A DNA stretch of 64,000 bases from Phaffia rhodozyma (lineage: Eukaryota > Basidiomycota > Tremellomycetes > Cystofilobasidiales > Mrakiaceae): NCBI GenBank assembly GCA_014706385.1, contig JACGZH010000004.1, positions 1,426,001 to 1,490,000 on the forward strand, read 5' to 3'. The first letter of the stretch is position 1. Each line of letters opens with the position of its first letter. Made by a program: the position numbers and the translations under genes. The notes under the pieces were generated by a model. That model had not been told where the DNA came from, made no database searches, and worked only from the letters and a program-made list of their open reading frames with translations. This document shows, piece by piece, positions 32,241 to 44,677 of the stretch.

Positions 32241-33794
32241 CTATGCCGACTTAGAGTACTTCTGAACACACTCCAAATACCAGCGCATGTCTTCCGGGTC
32301 GACCGCGGGCTGAACAAACGAATGAACGGATGAGAGGACATTAGCATACTGCACGTTCTGATGTATATGTAGAATAAAGATGGTTGGAGACATAGACTAA
32401 CTGTCACTCCGTGCCCAAGGTTAGAAATGTAACCCTTCAACTTTCCACCCTTGTCCTTGAAGCCTTCACACACTCTCTTGACCTCCTGTTCAATTCCGTC
32501 CCGACCACCATAGAGGCACATCGGGTCTGCATTTCCCTGCAAAGCGACCTTGCCCTCAGTGATTCGAATGGCCTCCCCCGGGGTCACACACCAATCAAGT
32601 GCCAGAACCTCGAACGCGTCTGTCTGAGCGAGGGAGGCCAGAGAAGAGTTGGCTCCCTTAGCAAATAGAATGAGCGGAGGAGGAATAATTCCGTCCGCCG
32701 TAAGCTTCTCTCGGAAAAGCTTGGAGATCTTGACAAGCGAAGGAAGGGCGAATGTCTTGAAGTGATACGGAGTAAGTTCTCCGGCCCAGGAGTCAAAGAT
32801 TTGGACAAGCTGACAAACAGACAGAAATCACAATCTAAGATGTTAAGTTCTCGTCTGGTTCAAACAGCAAGGTCGAAAAGGAACACAAACATACCTGAGC
32901 TCCGGCCTTGACCTGGCCGACTAAAAAGTCGGCGCATACAACTGCGATTCGATCGAGGAGCTCATGTGCAGCTTCTGGGTACTTGAACAGCCATGTCTTG
33001 CACTTTTGGAACGTCTTAGTTCCTCCCCCTTCAATCATGTAGCTCATTAATGTCCATGGAGCACCGACGAATCCGATCAACGGAACTTCCCCGTTAAGCT
33101 TCTCTCGAGTCATTGTGATCGCCTCGTACACATAGCCGAGCTCCTTATCGACATCGACATTCTTTGAGAGTCGCTCCATATCGGCAGGAACGCTTATCGG
33201 CTCGGGGAGGGAAGGGCCAGGGATCATCTCTACAGTGAGACCCATTGCCTGAGGAATAACAAGAACTATATGGCCAAGCGAAATATAAACATCAGGTCAG
33301 TCAGCCGGTACACGGAGCATCAGATGTACGCAGTTTATGGAAACTGCTTACTATCACAGAAGATAATGGCAGCGTCCAGTAGTCCAGAGTATCTTCGGAT
33401 GGGTTGAAGAGTGAGCTCAGAAGCAAGCTCTGGGGTTTGACAGCATTCAAAGAAGGAGTGGCTCTTGCGAACCTCCATGAATTCTACGGAAACGCGAACA
33501 TAGATAAACTCATGATCAGGAAACATATACTGTGTACCACATCTTCCTTTACAAGGCCTGCAGGATTTCTTACCAGGAAGGTATCGGCCGGCTTGCCTCA
33601 TGACCCAAGCCGGAGCTCGCTCAGTGTATTGACCTATCCGAATGGAAGTGTGTGAATTTGCAGCATAAATTAGTTCCAGTCAGAGGATATGCATCAAGGC
33701 AAAAAATGAGATAACGGGACAAGCCTTTGGCGGCCCGAATGATCAAGTCATTCTTAAGAGGAGGAAAATCAGCGTCGGTCTTGATTGCAGGCAT
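32241..33794 (-). CDS. HEM12: uroporphyrinogen decarboxylase
   Basis: The enzyme removes four carboxyl groups from uroporphyrinogen III to give coproporphyrinogen III in cytosolic haem synthesis. The N terminus ([20 protein letters not shown], then AAKG), the substrate-binding block [42 protein letters not shown], the segment [22 protein letters not shown] start of the third exon, [20 protein letters not shown] and the C-terminal [21 protein letters not shown] region ([17 protein letters not shown]) followed by [10 protein letters not shown] are all as in the family. The end is [11 protein letters not shown] and TAG at 32243-32241. The gene is divergent from VMA6 with only 261 bases between starts. 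Confidence 0.94.
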
Positions 33795-34055
33795 AGTGTT
33801 AATGATCTAAATGCTGCTTGTCAAAGATGATGGTTTCTGCTCTTTCCCGGTCGAGATGAAAGTGAAGAGAAAGGTGAAGAGGAACGATCGGTCGTGTTTA
33901 CGTAATTCGTAACCAGATTCGCTCATGGGTGATGTAACCATTCAAGGCAACTCCCACCTGTGCCTTGTGTCTTTGCCTTCTCCCATCTCTGTCCTGTTAA
34001 CACTAACGTACACACACATACCATCACCTTTCTTTATCTTCTTCGATTCCGAACC
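33795..34055. promoter_or_regulatory. compact divergent promoter of HEM12 and VMA6
   Basis: The 261 bases between the two divergent start codons must hold both promoters. A pyrimidine-rich stretch lies just before the VMA6 ATG. No defined site is recognised. Confidence 0.5.
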
Positions 34056-36014
34056 ATGGAAGCCCTTTTCTTTAATGTGAGCTCATAGTATTTCGCTAGG
34101 GATCTGCAGTTCCTGTCTTTGTGTTGTTAGGGTAGAGCACACACATGCACAGAACCAACGGGCGGCCATGGCTGTAGAGGAGATCATGGCTCAATCATCG
34201 CCATAACCGAAAGCTATGTGTGGTTATGAACCAGCTCTGTAGACTAGCGATTCAAACTCATTCTTGCGGTTTTGTATTCGAAAAGATCAAGTATGGACCA
34301 AAACTGACCTTGTCTCATTTCTTTGTTCGCTCAATATCAGGCCGATGGAGGATTTTTGGAGGGAGTTGTCAGAGGATACAAGAACGGACTCCTCACCCAA
34401 GCAAACTACAACAACTTGACGCAGTGCGAGACTTTAGAAGGTCAGCCAACTGTTTCTACATATCTATGCTCCCATCGGCTTGAAGCCTTCAAGCATTCTC
34501 AGTATCGATATCAGCGGAGACTGGATCGAGTGTGGTGGAGATTGCCATTAATTGATGCTGTCTCTCCTCTTTTCATGTATCCCAGATTTCCGATTGCAAC
34601 TTTCTTCGACCGACTATGGAAACTTCTTGGCCAATGAGCCCTTGCCAATAAGTACAGCTACTATTGCTGATAAGGTTCGTCATCAGATGTTCTGAAATCA
34701 GAAGAGCCGTGTTGCAGTGAGCAAGTCTGCTCATATGAACCCTCCATTTTGTCTGAACGTCGAGATAGGCTACCGAGAAGCTAGTCTCCGAATTCAACTA
34801 CATCCGAAGTAATGCAGTAGAACCCCTGTCCAAATTTTTGGACTATATGACGTGAGTCTTGCCTAAATGTCTTTGTTAATGTGTGTCGAAGCCATCACCA
34901 ACGGACTTGCTGTTTCCGATCCGCGTCTTTCTCTAGTTACGCATATATGATCGACAATGTTATCCTTCTCACGCTAGGTACGCTTCACGAGAGAGATACT
35001 AGGGAACTTCTCGATCGATGTCATCCGCTGGGAGTTTTCGATACAATGCCAGCGCTTTGTGTAGCTACCAACGTTGAAGAGCTCTATCAGAGTGTGTTGG
35101 TGGAGACTCCTTTAGGTATAATAGTTTTCTCCTTTCACGGTGTGATCATCATCGACCTGATCATCCTGAGCTGACCCTTTGAACAACGTTCTTGTCTACG
35201 AATCGGTCTCTAGCGCCTTACTTCCGAGATTGCTTGTCCGCTCAGGATTTGGATGATTTGAACATCGAAATTATCCGGAACACACTCTACAAATCCTATC
35301 TTGAGGATTTCCACTCGTTCGTTCAAACGCTCCCCTCCCCAACAAATGAGATTATGTCTCGAGTGCTCGCATTCGAAGCCGACCGAAGATCGATCAATAT
35401 CACTCTTAATTCATTCAACACGGATATCACCAAAGAACAGCGTGCCAAGCTCTTCCCCTCCTTTGGCCGACTCTTCCCAGAAGGAAACAACGCGCTTGCT
35501 CGAGCGGATGACCCTGATCAAGTCAAAGCTGTAGTAGACAACGTGATGGAGTACCGACCGTTCTTCGAATCTGGGCCGGCGGGTGGTGCCGGTGCCAGAG
35601 AGGAGGGAGGGTCAAGCTTGGAGGACAGGTTCTTTAGGTATGATGTTGAGCTGAACAAGCAAACATTCTTGCAGCAATTCCAATATGGTGTGTTCTACAG
35701 CTTTGTCAAACTCAAGGAGCAAGAGATCCGAAGTTTGACTTGGATTGCAGAGTAGGTTTCAATCTTTGCCTTCTTTCTCCTCTCTTTCAAAGTGGCTGTC
35801 TCGAATCTACGACGGCTTCGCAGAAACTAATAGCGCGTACTTCTTTGCCTTTCCTTGTCTGTTTGCTCGGTATCGATCGCAGATGTATCGCCCAAGACGC
35901 CAAGTTTGTTCATTTTTTGTAAATGATGTCTCGATGGCGCTGCATGACTAACTGTCCTCTTTTGATTTGACACACTTCAGGGATCGCATCCAAGACTTCG
36001 TTCCTATCTTCTAG
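34056..36014 (+). CDS. VMA6: V-type ATPase subunit d (Vma6)
   Basis: The first exon is only MEALFFN; the second gives [20 protein letters not shown] and [13 protein letters not shown]; the third [20 protein letters not shown]; later exons [83 protein letters not shown], and the C-terminal [20 protein letters not shown] followed by [20 protein letters not shown] and QDFVPIF. Subunit d sits on the V0 ring and connects it to the central stalk, so it is needed for vacuolar acidification. A Gly/Ala-rich insert ([17 protein letters not shown]) precedes the last domain. The donor after ATIADK is GTTCGT (34675). Confidence 0.95.
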
Positions 36015-36265
36015 ATTAATTTCCAGTCCTTATCCAGACTCTTCTTCGTGCTGTTGCTCATCTAGGCTTTTAGTGACGTTTATCATGAATTTTACCCTTC
36101 CTCTTCTTTCTTACGTTTTCTCTCCATGTCAGATCAGCTCAACTGACACTCGCAACGACCAAAGACAAACAACTATATAGATTGGGAAGAGATCACGACG
36201 TTACATGGGCGAATGACCCTGGAAACGGCTAGCGGAGACCTATATGATACATATCGTTTTATGGC

Positions 36266-39200
36266 TTATCTTTTGAAAAGCGATCGTAAGAATCCAGTCT
36301 TCGGCTTGGAGGATGGTGATGAAACCCCCTTAGGGTCCGCAGTCTGATTCCGCGGCTCATCAGACTCTAGCCGAACACGTTTGACCCGACCACCTTCACC
36401 CGAATCTACCTCATCCTCCGGAACTTCCCCGGCAGCAGCGGTGGCCGTGGTTTCGGCCTCTTTGGCGTTGTCAGTCTCATCTCCGGTGAATCCTAAGGAC
36501 CGCTTTCTCTTAGCTTGGACGAAAGACGTTTCCAGGGGTGCATCATCAGCTATCGAATCCTCGCCCGACTTTTCGTTCTCATCGGCTTCTTCAGCCGAGG
36601 CCAATCGACCTTCTAAACCTTCGTCGTCTTCCTTGTGTTTGCCATCTCCTTCGTCCTCGGAGATCAGCTTTTCCTGCAAAGATTCGGTACCTGATTCCTC
36701 GGATACAGGTTGCTCCGACTTGTTGGTGAAATTGGAACTCATAGGATTTGCTGAAACATTGGCTGGAGATTTTCTTTGACTTGACAGAGGGTGATCCACC
36801 ACCTGTTCATCGACCGGGGATTCCTCTATGCGGCTTGATCCAGAGTCAGATATCGCAACCGCCTCAGTCTGTTCATCAAGAGAGCTCGCTCGATCCGTCG
36901 AAGCTGAGGAATCAGTGGCTGAGGCTACCCCCGATGCCTCATCATCTTGCTGAGAGATCGTATCAAGGAAAAAGACATGGCCTTCCTTGACGAGATCAAT
37001 TCCTACGATTCTCGTCAGAGATTGCTCAATCTCTTCCGACACAGTCGGCTTGCCCTCTCCAATGAGAGGCTGACGTCGCTGATTCTCTTCTATTGTAGCC
37101 TCCCCAGTAATTCGAGCATGCTCCTTTGCCATGTCTTGGGCGTTCGACATACTGCAAGAGGGAACGATAAAACGAGATACCCTATCAGACTCTGGACTGG
37201 GGATGGTCAACACATGATCTATTGAGAACAAATTCCAAAATCGACACAGTTTTAGCTGTAGCCAACAATAATAGGGCCAGCTATCAGAAATTATTTGAAC
37301 AATACCTACACTTGCACTGAGAGCGTGTGACGGGACTACTGAATTTAGGCTGAACCTGTTGGCTTCGGGAAGGTGTAGTCGTATCCGAAACAATCTTTGG
37401 AACGGGTCCGGCAGGCGTTGGACGACTTTGTTGGCGAGTGGACGAATGCTGATGAAACGATAACTGACGAGCTTGAGCCGTCGGCGTGGAGTTTGAAGTG
37501 GAAGGGAGGGAATGTCGAGGTGGCGAAGCTATGGATGGACTGAAAGCATCACTTTGTTCCAATCCCATAGGCTCATCATTGAGAATGTTCGATTCTTCAA
37601 GAAGAATCCGTTCATCTGTCGTCGAGTTGGAAGGTTGAGGTGAAGAGATAGATTGTTCATCGGCATCGGATTCAAGGGTTGGTGTCATTGGTGTTGAGGG
37701 TTCAACATAAGCCGGAATGGTTGTTTTCTCAGGGGAATGCGGTGGGGATGATGGCGGAGACAGTGTAGGTTGCTAGGCAAGACATGATAAATTAGGTCAA
37801 CAAGATACATGATAGTGTTGGATCACTTGTTGTTGTTTTTTTTTCGCTGCTCACAATTTTGGAAGAAGTCGCATCTTCAGTACGATCCTGTAAACGCCCG
37901 CTCTTTGACAAAGTTTTATCCGCTTGGTCTTGGCTTGAAACAAACCGAAGTGGGATAGAATCACTATAAGATCCATAGATGTAGCGTTAGTCAGTTTGAA
38001 GCTCCCCATTCGTATTCGAATGAAGCAGATTTCTGTGTATTTACTTCCAAAGTCCAGGACGAGTGACACCAGACAATCGGATAGGAGTTGCTTTGGAATT
38101 ATCGTCATCGTGTTCTACTCCTGATATAGGAGCTGTAACTTGCCGTGCCGATTGTGGGGAGGATGGTGGGAAAGAATCGGTCGGAGGATTAATTTGAACG
38201 AGCTTAGTCAAAGGTCGATCTCTGATTTGTGGAGAAGACATGACGAAAGCTTCGGGTGATTCGTTGATTTCTGGATGTAGAGTTCTAGATTCTTCATCGG
38301 TCTCGATACTGATAAAGTCTGCCTCGCCACTTGAGCCTACAACACATGTGAAGGATGAGAAATCAGTCGTGTCCTATGAGAATGAAAAGAGGAGGAATAT
38401 ATACCAGTTGCCATAGCTGATTCCGTATCCGAACGAGAATTGTCAACGGCATTTTCTTCTGTTGTAAAGATAGAAGATTTGGTTGGTTCAGCGCCAAACA
38501 CATAGTCATCTGGAATCGGATCCTCGTCCAGTTCATCCTCCTCCATATCGAATGCAACGTGAGTCGTATGCGGGTCAATCGGAAGAAACGAAGAATCATT
38601 GGTAGAAAAGGATTGAGATTCTGGAGAAGACGGAGCCTCTCCTTTTGATGAAATTTCAGTGCAATATAAGCGGACGCGTCAGCAATATCTGAAAGCTAAA
38701 CAGCTATGAATTCAGGCAGTCTCACCTTTTCCCATGTCGTCGTCTGCATGTTGAATCTGCTCTAAAGAAGATGTGCTAGACATAGAGTTCAAGTTCGTAT
38801 CGACCAAGTTCATCACAGCATCATCTTTGGCCTCTGATCTAGTCGCATCCGCTGAACCCTCAGTCGCCATTGTATCCTCACTATCTGCACCTTTCTCAGC
38901 CATTGCCTCTGCCTCAACCTCGCGGGAAACCTTTTCTGTGGGAGTTAAATCGACTGCGCTACTCAATGTTTCGTCGTTTAGAGGGGATGTGGGCAGACTG
39001 GTTGACTCTTGCTCGGCAGGTGATTGAATTTCTGGCCGTGGGTGTGGATGCGTGTGAGGTTGCATAGCGGCTTGGTGTTCCTCTTCAAATTCATCAAATT
39101 GAGGCTCCGCCTCGGACAATAACTCGGGAGAAGTGGCTTCAGATCCAGCAGATGATATTGACTCAGCGAGAAGAGAAGTATGGGGATGGGGTTGAACAGC

Positions 39201-41051
39201 CTGCTCATGCTCCCTCTCAAACTCATCGACAGGATCAATGTCTGCTGAAGCCGGTTCCACGGTAGGTGTCGAGACGAAAATTGCTGAAAGGTCGCCAGAG
39301 CTATGATTCGAGGGAGTCTTCATAGACTTTGTTTGAGGTTGAACAGTGTCATGCCGCGTTTCAAGATCATCAACTCCTTCTCCGTCTAAACCACGCTCTT
39401 CTTCGATATTTTTTGACGATAAATCTGATTCCTCGACGTCTTTGTCCGCTTTGGTCTTATCTGTAGAAGAGAAGGACTCGGGTTCCTCGACCTGCCGCTG
39501 TTCTTGGTTGATCTCTTCAGCCTCAATCGATTCTGCGAAGCAGTGATCAGTTGAGTCGGCGGAGTGAGACACTACAGGACGAGGTTGAATGGCTAGTTCA
39601 TGCTCCCTCTCAAACTCGTCCTCCTTTGGCACAGGTGAGCGAATAGGCGATGGCTTTTCCGAATGGTTGGTATTCTCGTTCGCAGAAAATTCCTCCTTCG
39701 ATAGAGTGAATTGTTCCAGTATGTTGGCAGTAGAAGGCATTTGTTCGGCATATGATGAAGTCGATGCGAAATCAACTTGACCAAAGAAGAATTTGAAAGC
39801 ATTGTTTCATTTGAGGTTAGTAGATGATATCAGTGTCGGTACATCTACATTTTGTTCAGAAGAATCAGGAGAAATCACATACAGGCTTCAGCAAGTCCTT
39901 CAGTCTTTGGTAGATATACAGAAGTAGCATCTCTTATCTCCTTCACTGGTAGAAGTATCTTCTCTTTTTCGTCCTCGGCATCATGCTCAATCTCTCTGAT
40001 GTCAACTCCCAATTCCTCCTCTGATGACTTGTCCTGCTTTCTGCTCTCGTCCTCCTCTCCGTCGCTATCAATGTCGTCGAACGCGTCATGAACAACACTC
40101 ATTTCTACCTCATTGAGGTCACCCTCGTCTTCGTTCTCCTTATCGGTATCGACTGACCCGTGATCATCCGGATCTTCCCGTTCGAGCATATACGTGTCTC
40201 GGTTCCCCGGATGCCATTCCACCAGGTCACCATCTCGATCAATGACCTCGATCCCATCTGGTTCGAGTCCATAACGCAATGGTCGTGATAACTGATCGGT
40301 ATCCAGATCTACGCCTGGTCCTTGAATATCTACTCCATTGTTCACGGAACCTTTAGGCAGACTTGTAGAAGAAAGTCCTGGAGAGGAAGCCGATGAGAGA
40401 AGAGGAGTGACTTCTTTCGAATTCGAGGTAAAAAAATTGAAGTGGTTTACAGATGAAGGGGACGATGCAGTTGACGCGAACGCCAATTTGTAGCTGGGAT
40501 CGGACGACAGACGAAGAGGTTCTGTCGTCATCAGATCCATTGGAAGTCCAAGAGGAACAAAGCTTGATAGGTCCGGATCAATAAAGATCTCTTCTTGAGA
40601 GGTTCCTTGGCCATTTTCGTTCTCGTTCTCGTTCTCGTTCTCGTCTTCATCTACTACCGACTCTCCTTCGATCAATTCATCCGATTCGTCCTCAAAGGTT
40701 TCTATATTGATAGCTTGGTTGGCGTCATTATCGTCCTTGCTACAAAACACGTCGTGATCTCCAAGCTCATCAGTATCTTCGCTGTCTTCCTCCTCATATT
40801 CCTCGACATCCTCTATCGGATCCTGAGGTAAAGAGGGAGGAGCTGATGTGGACACAACCTGGGAGACTGAACCAAGCTCGTCTCGAGAAATATCAGAGGG
40901 AACCGAAGCGGCTGGTTCGGGTAAACTTCCAGGGGGTGAGAGCCTACGAGGACGGTAAGTGGAGTGCGTTTGAAGTGCTGATGGTTCTTCAATATCAGAC
41001 CCTTCGCTACTCTCATGGTCACCCTCTTCTTCTTCCTCCTCTTCCTCTTCT

Positions 41052-41083
<32 letters not shown>

Positions 41084-42151
41084 CTCCTCCTCCTCCTCAT
41101 CGTCATCCTCTTCACTGTCCTCTAAGCTCTCCTCCTCTTGCTCCCTATCTTCGCTATTCTCTTCATCGTCTTCATCTTCGTCTTCTTCATCATCTTCTCG
41201 AGATAGTTCATCATCTTCCTCTGATCCTCGGTTGAGGTTTGACAGGCCACCTATCTTCACCATTCCGCCCTTTGCGTACCAGGTTGCTTGCTCACCTTCT
41301 GGTTCGCTCTCTAGATGGGCGTCCTCATCCGAATCCTCTAGTTCGATCACATCCTCTCCGTCCTCATTTTGATCAACTGTAAATGAAGGTACTATTGGAG
41401 TGTCCTGACTACGAAAGAACACATCTCGGGCAGAGTTGAACTTTGGAGTACTTCGGACGGAAGAGGGCGCTTGGAGGTGTGTGGGAAAGGGAGGGAATGC
41501 TTGATCGTCGTGTTCAAAGTCAGAATCTTCGCCTTCGGACTCCGACTCGTTTTCATCAGAGTAAGTTTGCTTAGAAGCTTCCGAGTCTTGATCATTTTCG
41601 TCGCTCTCGTCTTGATCTGATGCGTGCTTTTCCAAACTAGACTCTACAGAAGGGGGTTGCCGGCATGAGAGTACGCGTCAGTCGTTGTCCTCGATACTCA
41701 AATATCGCCCTAAACTATAAAGAGAACCTACCCGACACATCTATCTGTTCAAATTTCGACCCAACAGCTAAATCCTCCTTGTCTCTTTCCTTCTCACCGA
41801 TCATCACCTGAAGATCATCCACCTGAAGATTCTCTTCCATATTCACATCACCGTCTTCGCATTCTGAGGAATCTCTAGGAACAAGAGGCGCGATTTTGGG
41901 CGTCAGAATAGAGATTGTCGGTTCAGGATTTGGGTAGAGAGGCTTTCTGATAGGATTGAGGGCTCTCGTGATGGTTGATTGAAGATCGGATATCTGATGT
42001 AAGCGCATAGGAAGAATCAGATCAGTATGACCAACCTCAAGGAACAAAGAGAAGGGAGTTGTGCCCAAGATAGTTCGTGGCTAGGTACACATACCCAATG
42101 ATCAAACTCCTCCTCTGGTTCATCGTATGGGTTTAGATCCCAGCGAGACAT
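36266..42151 (-). CDS. very large acidic low-complexity protein, unknown function
   Basis: About 1,700-1,800 residues over some ten exons. It begins MSRWDLNPYDEPEEEFDHW. Exon 3 is extremely acidic, with an uninterrupted Glu run of more than 20 residues encoded at about 41026-41100 and many Asp/Glu/Ser tracts. The next large exon has three copies of a short motif: DEFEREHELAIQPRP, DEFEREHEQAVQPHP and DEFEEEHQAAMQPHT. Near the C terminus a more ordered block appears: PKFSSPVTRSQC, then LCRFWNL and VSRFIVPSCSM across introns, then ARITGEATIEENQRRQPLIG and VGIDLVKEGHVFFLDTIS; a last acidic region ends KTGFLRSLFKR. Most of it should be disordered and nuclear-like, rich in CK2-type sites. I do not recognise a family. 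The frame is kept through all large exons, which argues for one gene. Confidence 0.7.
41026..41104. repeat. TCC/TTC trinucleotide run coding poly-Glu
   Basis: An imperfect TCC/TTC run on the plus strand codes on the minus strand for the poly-Glu tract of the large acidic protein. GAG and GAA codons are mixed. Confidence 0.9.
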
Positions 42152-42663
42152 GCTCGCTATTTTTTTTAAAAAAACGTATTTCAAAGTCGTAGAGGTGTAA
42201 GTAGATGGAGAAAGGTGAGCGGTTCTGAATTCAACATGCAGACCATCACGTCCGTTTGACGACCGGTACGAGTTGTGTGAGTTAGGGTTAGTTGTAGCCA
42301 CGAAGTTTGCATATGACACGGTGTCTAAAAGCTGTGCAGATCGATGCAAATTTCCTTATGACGCATTTTCGATCGTGAGCGACGCGTGCCTTCCAACACA
42401 CGCGTCGCCGCCGGAGATGAACGATCTTTTCCGCTTACGTGATTGGAAATCGATCTCGATCATCGATTTCAGCTACCTTCCACTTCCGCTTCTTACTGCC
42501 ATGGCTTGTTTCCTTTCGTTGTCACGACCAGTTGCTGTTCCTTCTCTTTCTTTCCGACCTCCATTCTGTTAATTTGTTCCCCATAGGCTCTTTTCTTGTA
42601 ATATACGGAATCCTCAGTCCTTTTCAAAAATCTACCGGTCTTGCGGCGTACCCTTTGCTCTTG

Positions 42664-42701
42664 AGGAAGAAGAAGAAGAAGAAGAAGAAGAAGAAGAAGA
42701 A
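42664..42701. repeat. (GAA)n microsatellite
   Basis: About a dozen AAG/GAA triplets lie some 45-80 bases upstream of the ALO1 start codon, probably in its 5' UTR or core promoter. Confidence 0.85.
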
Positions 42702-42745
42702 AAAACCTATTTCAGCCCAACAGATATACCCGCTTTTCTACCGTT

Positions 42746-44677
42746 ATGACTACCACCGCCTTTTCTGAGCTTTCGATCTCTCAACTTTATACCCGGTTGT
42801 CATCCATCGTAATCGATTCCAGAGATTCCCGGAGCACATTTTCTAACTGGGCCAAGACGTTTAGCTGTCGACCTCTCACTGGTTGGTCTGTCTTGGCTTC
42901 TTTCGATCTTGCGGCATGTTTTCTCTGCTTACTACCTTCCGACGCTTCGCACTTTGGCTTTGATTGACATCCATCCCGCCCCCTATAGTCTTCCTTCCAA
43001 ACACTGAGGATGACTGTCAGGCTATTGTAGAGCTTGCCAGGCGAGAGCAAAAGTCCGTCCGATGTGTAGGCGCGGGCCATTCGCCTTCCGATCTAGCATG
43101 TACTACCGGATTCATGATTCGAACGGATAATCTGACCAAAGTGTTTGAGGTGAGTGTTCTCACGGTTAGCTGCCTTCACCTTCTCTGCCGATCGATGCTT
43201 ACGACTCCATCCACCCGTTCCTATTGACCGGGAATATCAAGGTGGACATTGAGAAAAACGTTGTCGAGGTTCAGAGTGGAATCTCTCTTCATGCGTTTCA
43301 TAGGCTCCTTGCCTCTCACGGCTTGGCAATGTCCAATTTAGGCTCAATATCGGATCAATCCATCGGTGGCATCTTGACCACTGCGACGCATGGCTCTGGA
43401 GTCGACTACCCGGTGATATCCGCTGGAGTAACCTCACTTACGATGTTGCTGGCGGACAATACGATTGTAGAGTGCTCTCGAGAGTCATTCGAGGATCTCT
43501 TCCTCGCCACGCTCTGCGGCTTGGGCACCACTGGGATGATTCTCCGGGTACGGATCGCGGTTGAGCGCGCATTTAGGCTAGATGAGACGATTGAGCCGGT
43601 CGAATTCGATCAGTTTGTTGAGCCAGATAACTTCGAGCGCATCGCGGGAAGCAGTCAACACACTAGAGTGTGGTGGTTCCCCCAGGTGGGTAAAGTGAGC
43701 GTAGGATGCGCGAACAGAACTTCTGCTGTGAGTCTTTTTGTCTGATCACCTTTTGAGGAGTCCTGCATCTCTTTGAGTACTGACCACGATCGGTGTTTCC
43801 ATTGCGCTGTCAAACAGCCTCCGGATCCGGCACCCGGATGGGGAGCCTATTTCCGAAATGTCATATTTGGCTTCCACATCGTTCAGTTCTTGCTGTTTGT
43901 GTCGAGGTTTATCCCCTCGCTGACACCACCGGTATGCAGGTTGGTATGGAAGCATCTGAACGGTCGGACTCAGAGACACATCGGGGATAGCTACAAGGTG
44001 TTCAACTTCGACTGCCTGGTATGTTCAGGGGTTTCATCTTTGACGTTGCACCCTCGTGTTATGTTTTTCTCGGCTAACGACTGGAGCTAATTGATACATG
44101 CTAGTTCCCCCAATATACTACCGAGTGGGCGATCCCTGCAGAGAGTGCGCCAGAATGTCTAAAGGAGCTTCGAACGTGGCTGGACCAGGAGGCGGCTAAG
44201 GCTGATGGTGTCCGGATACATTTCCCGATCGAGATCCGCTGGACAAAGGAGGACGACATCTGGCTGAGTCCCAGTTATGGCCGAAAGACGGTCTATATCG
44301 GGATTGTCCAATTCCGGTGGGTGCCCTTTCTTCTCTTTTTCTTAACAATCATGCGTCTTTGTACTCAATCAAATTAACGATGAATGCGCGTATGTTGCTT
44401 GTTCAGACCGTACGGGCTGCCAGTGTCGTACCGTCGATACTTTGCAAACTTTGTGCGAATCGTCAAATCGTATGAAGGTCGACCCCACTGGGCAAAGGCG
44501 CATAACCTGACGCCGGGTAACCTTCGCGCGCTTTACCCAAAGTTTGATGCATTTGTCGAACTGATGGGTAGGTATGATCCGGACGGGTTGTTTGAAAACG
44601 AGTATGTAAAGAGGCACCTGTTGGGTATGCCTATTGGGGACGGCGTCTTCAGATCGAGTGGGCGAGTGGGCGAGTAG
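42746..44677 (+). CDS. ALO1: D-arabinono-1,4-lactone oxidase
   Basis: A VAO/ALO-family flavoenzyme that makes erythroascorbate, a fungal antioxidant, in or at mitochondria. The N terminus carries FSNWAKTFSCRP, then VFLPNTEDDCQAIVELARRE, CVGAGHSPSDLACT (His in this GHS motif is the usual covalent FAD site), VEVQSGISLHAFHRLLASHG, LGSISDQSIGGILTTATHGS and CGLGTTGMILRVRIAVE. The C-terminal domain has the substrate-side motifs RPYGLPVSYRRYFANFVRIV and GRPHWAKAHNLTPGNLRALY (the HWAK signature) and ends RSSGRVGE. About seven exons and roughly 480 residues, in the usual size range. The neighbouring gene encodes a D-arabinitol dehydrogenase-like enzyme in the same direction, so two steps touching D-arabinose metabolism are side by side. 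Confidence 0.92.
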
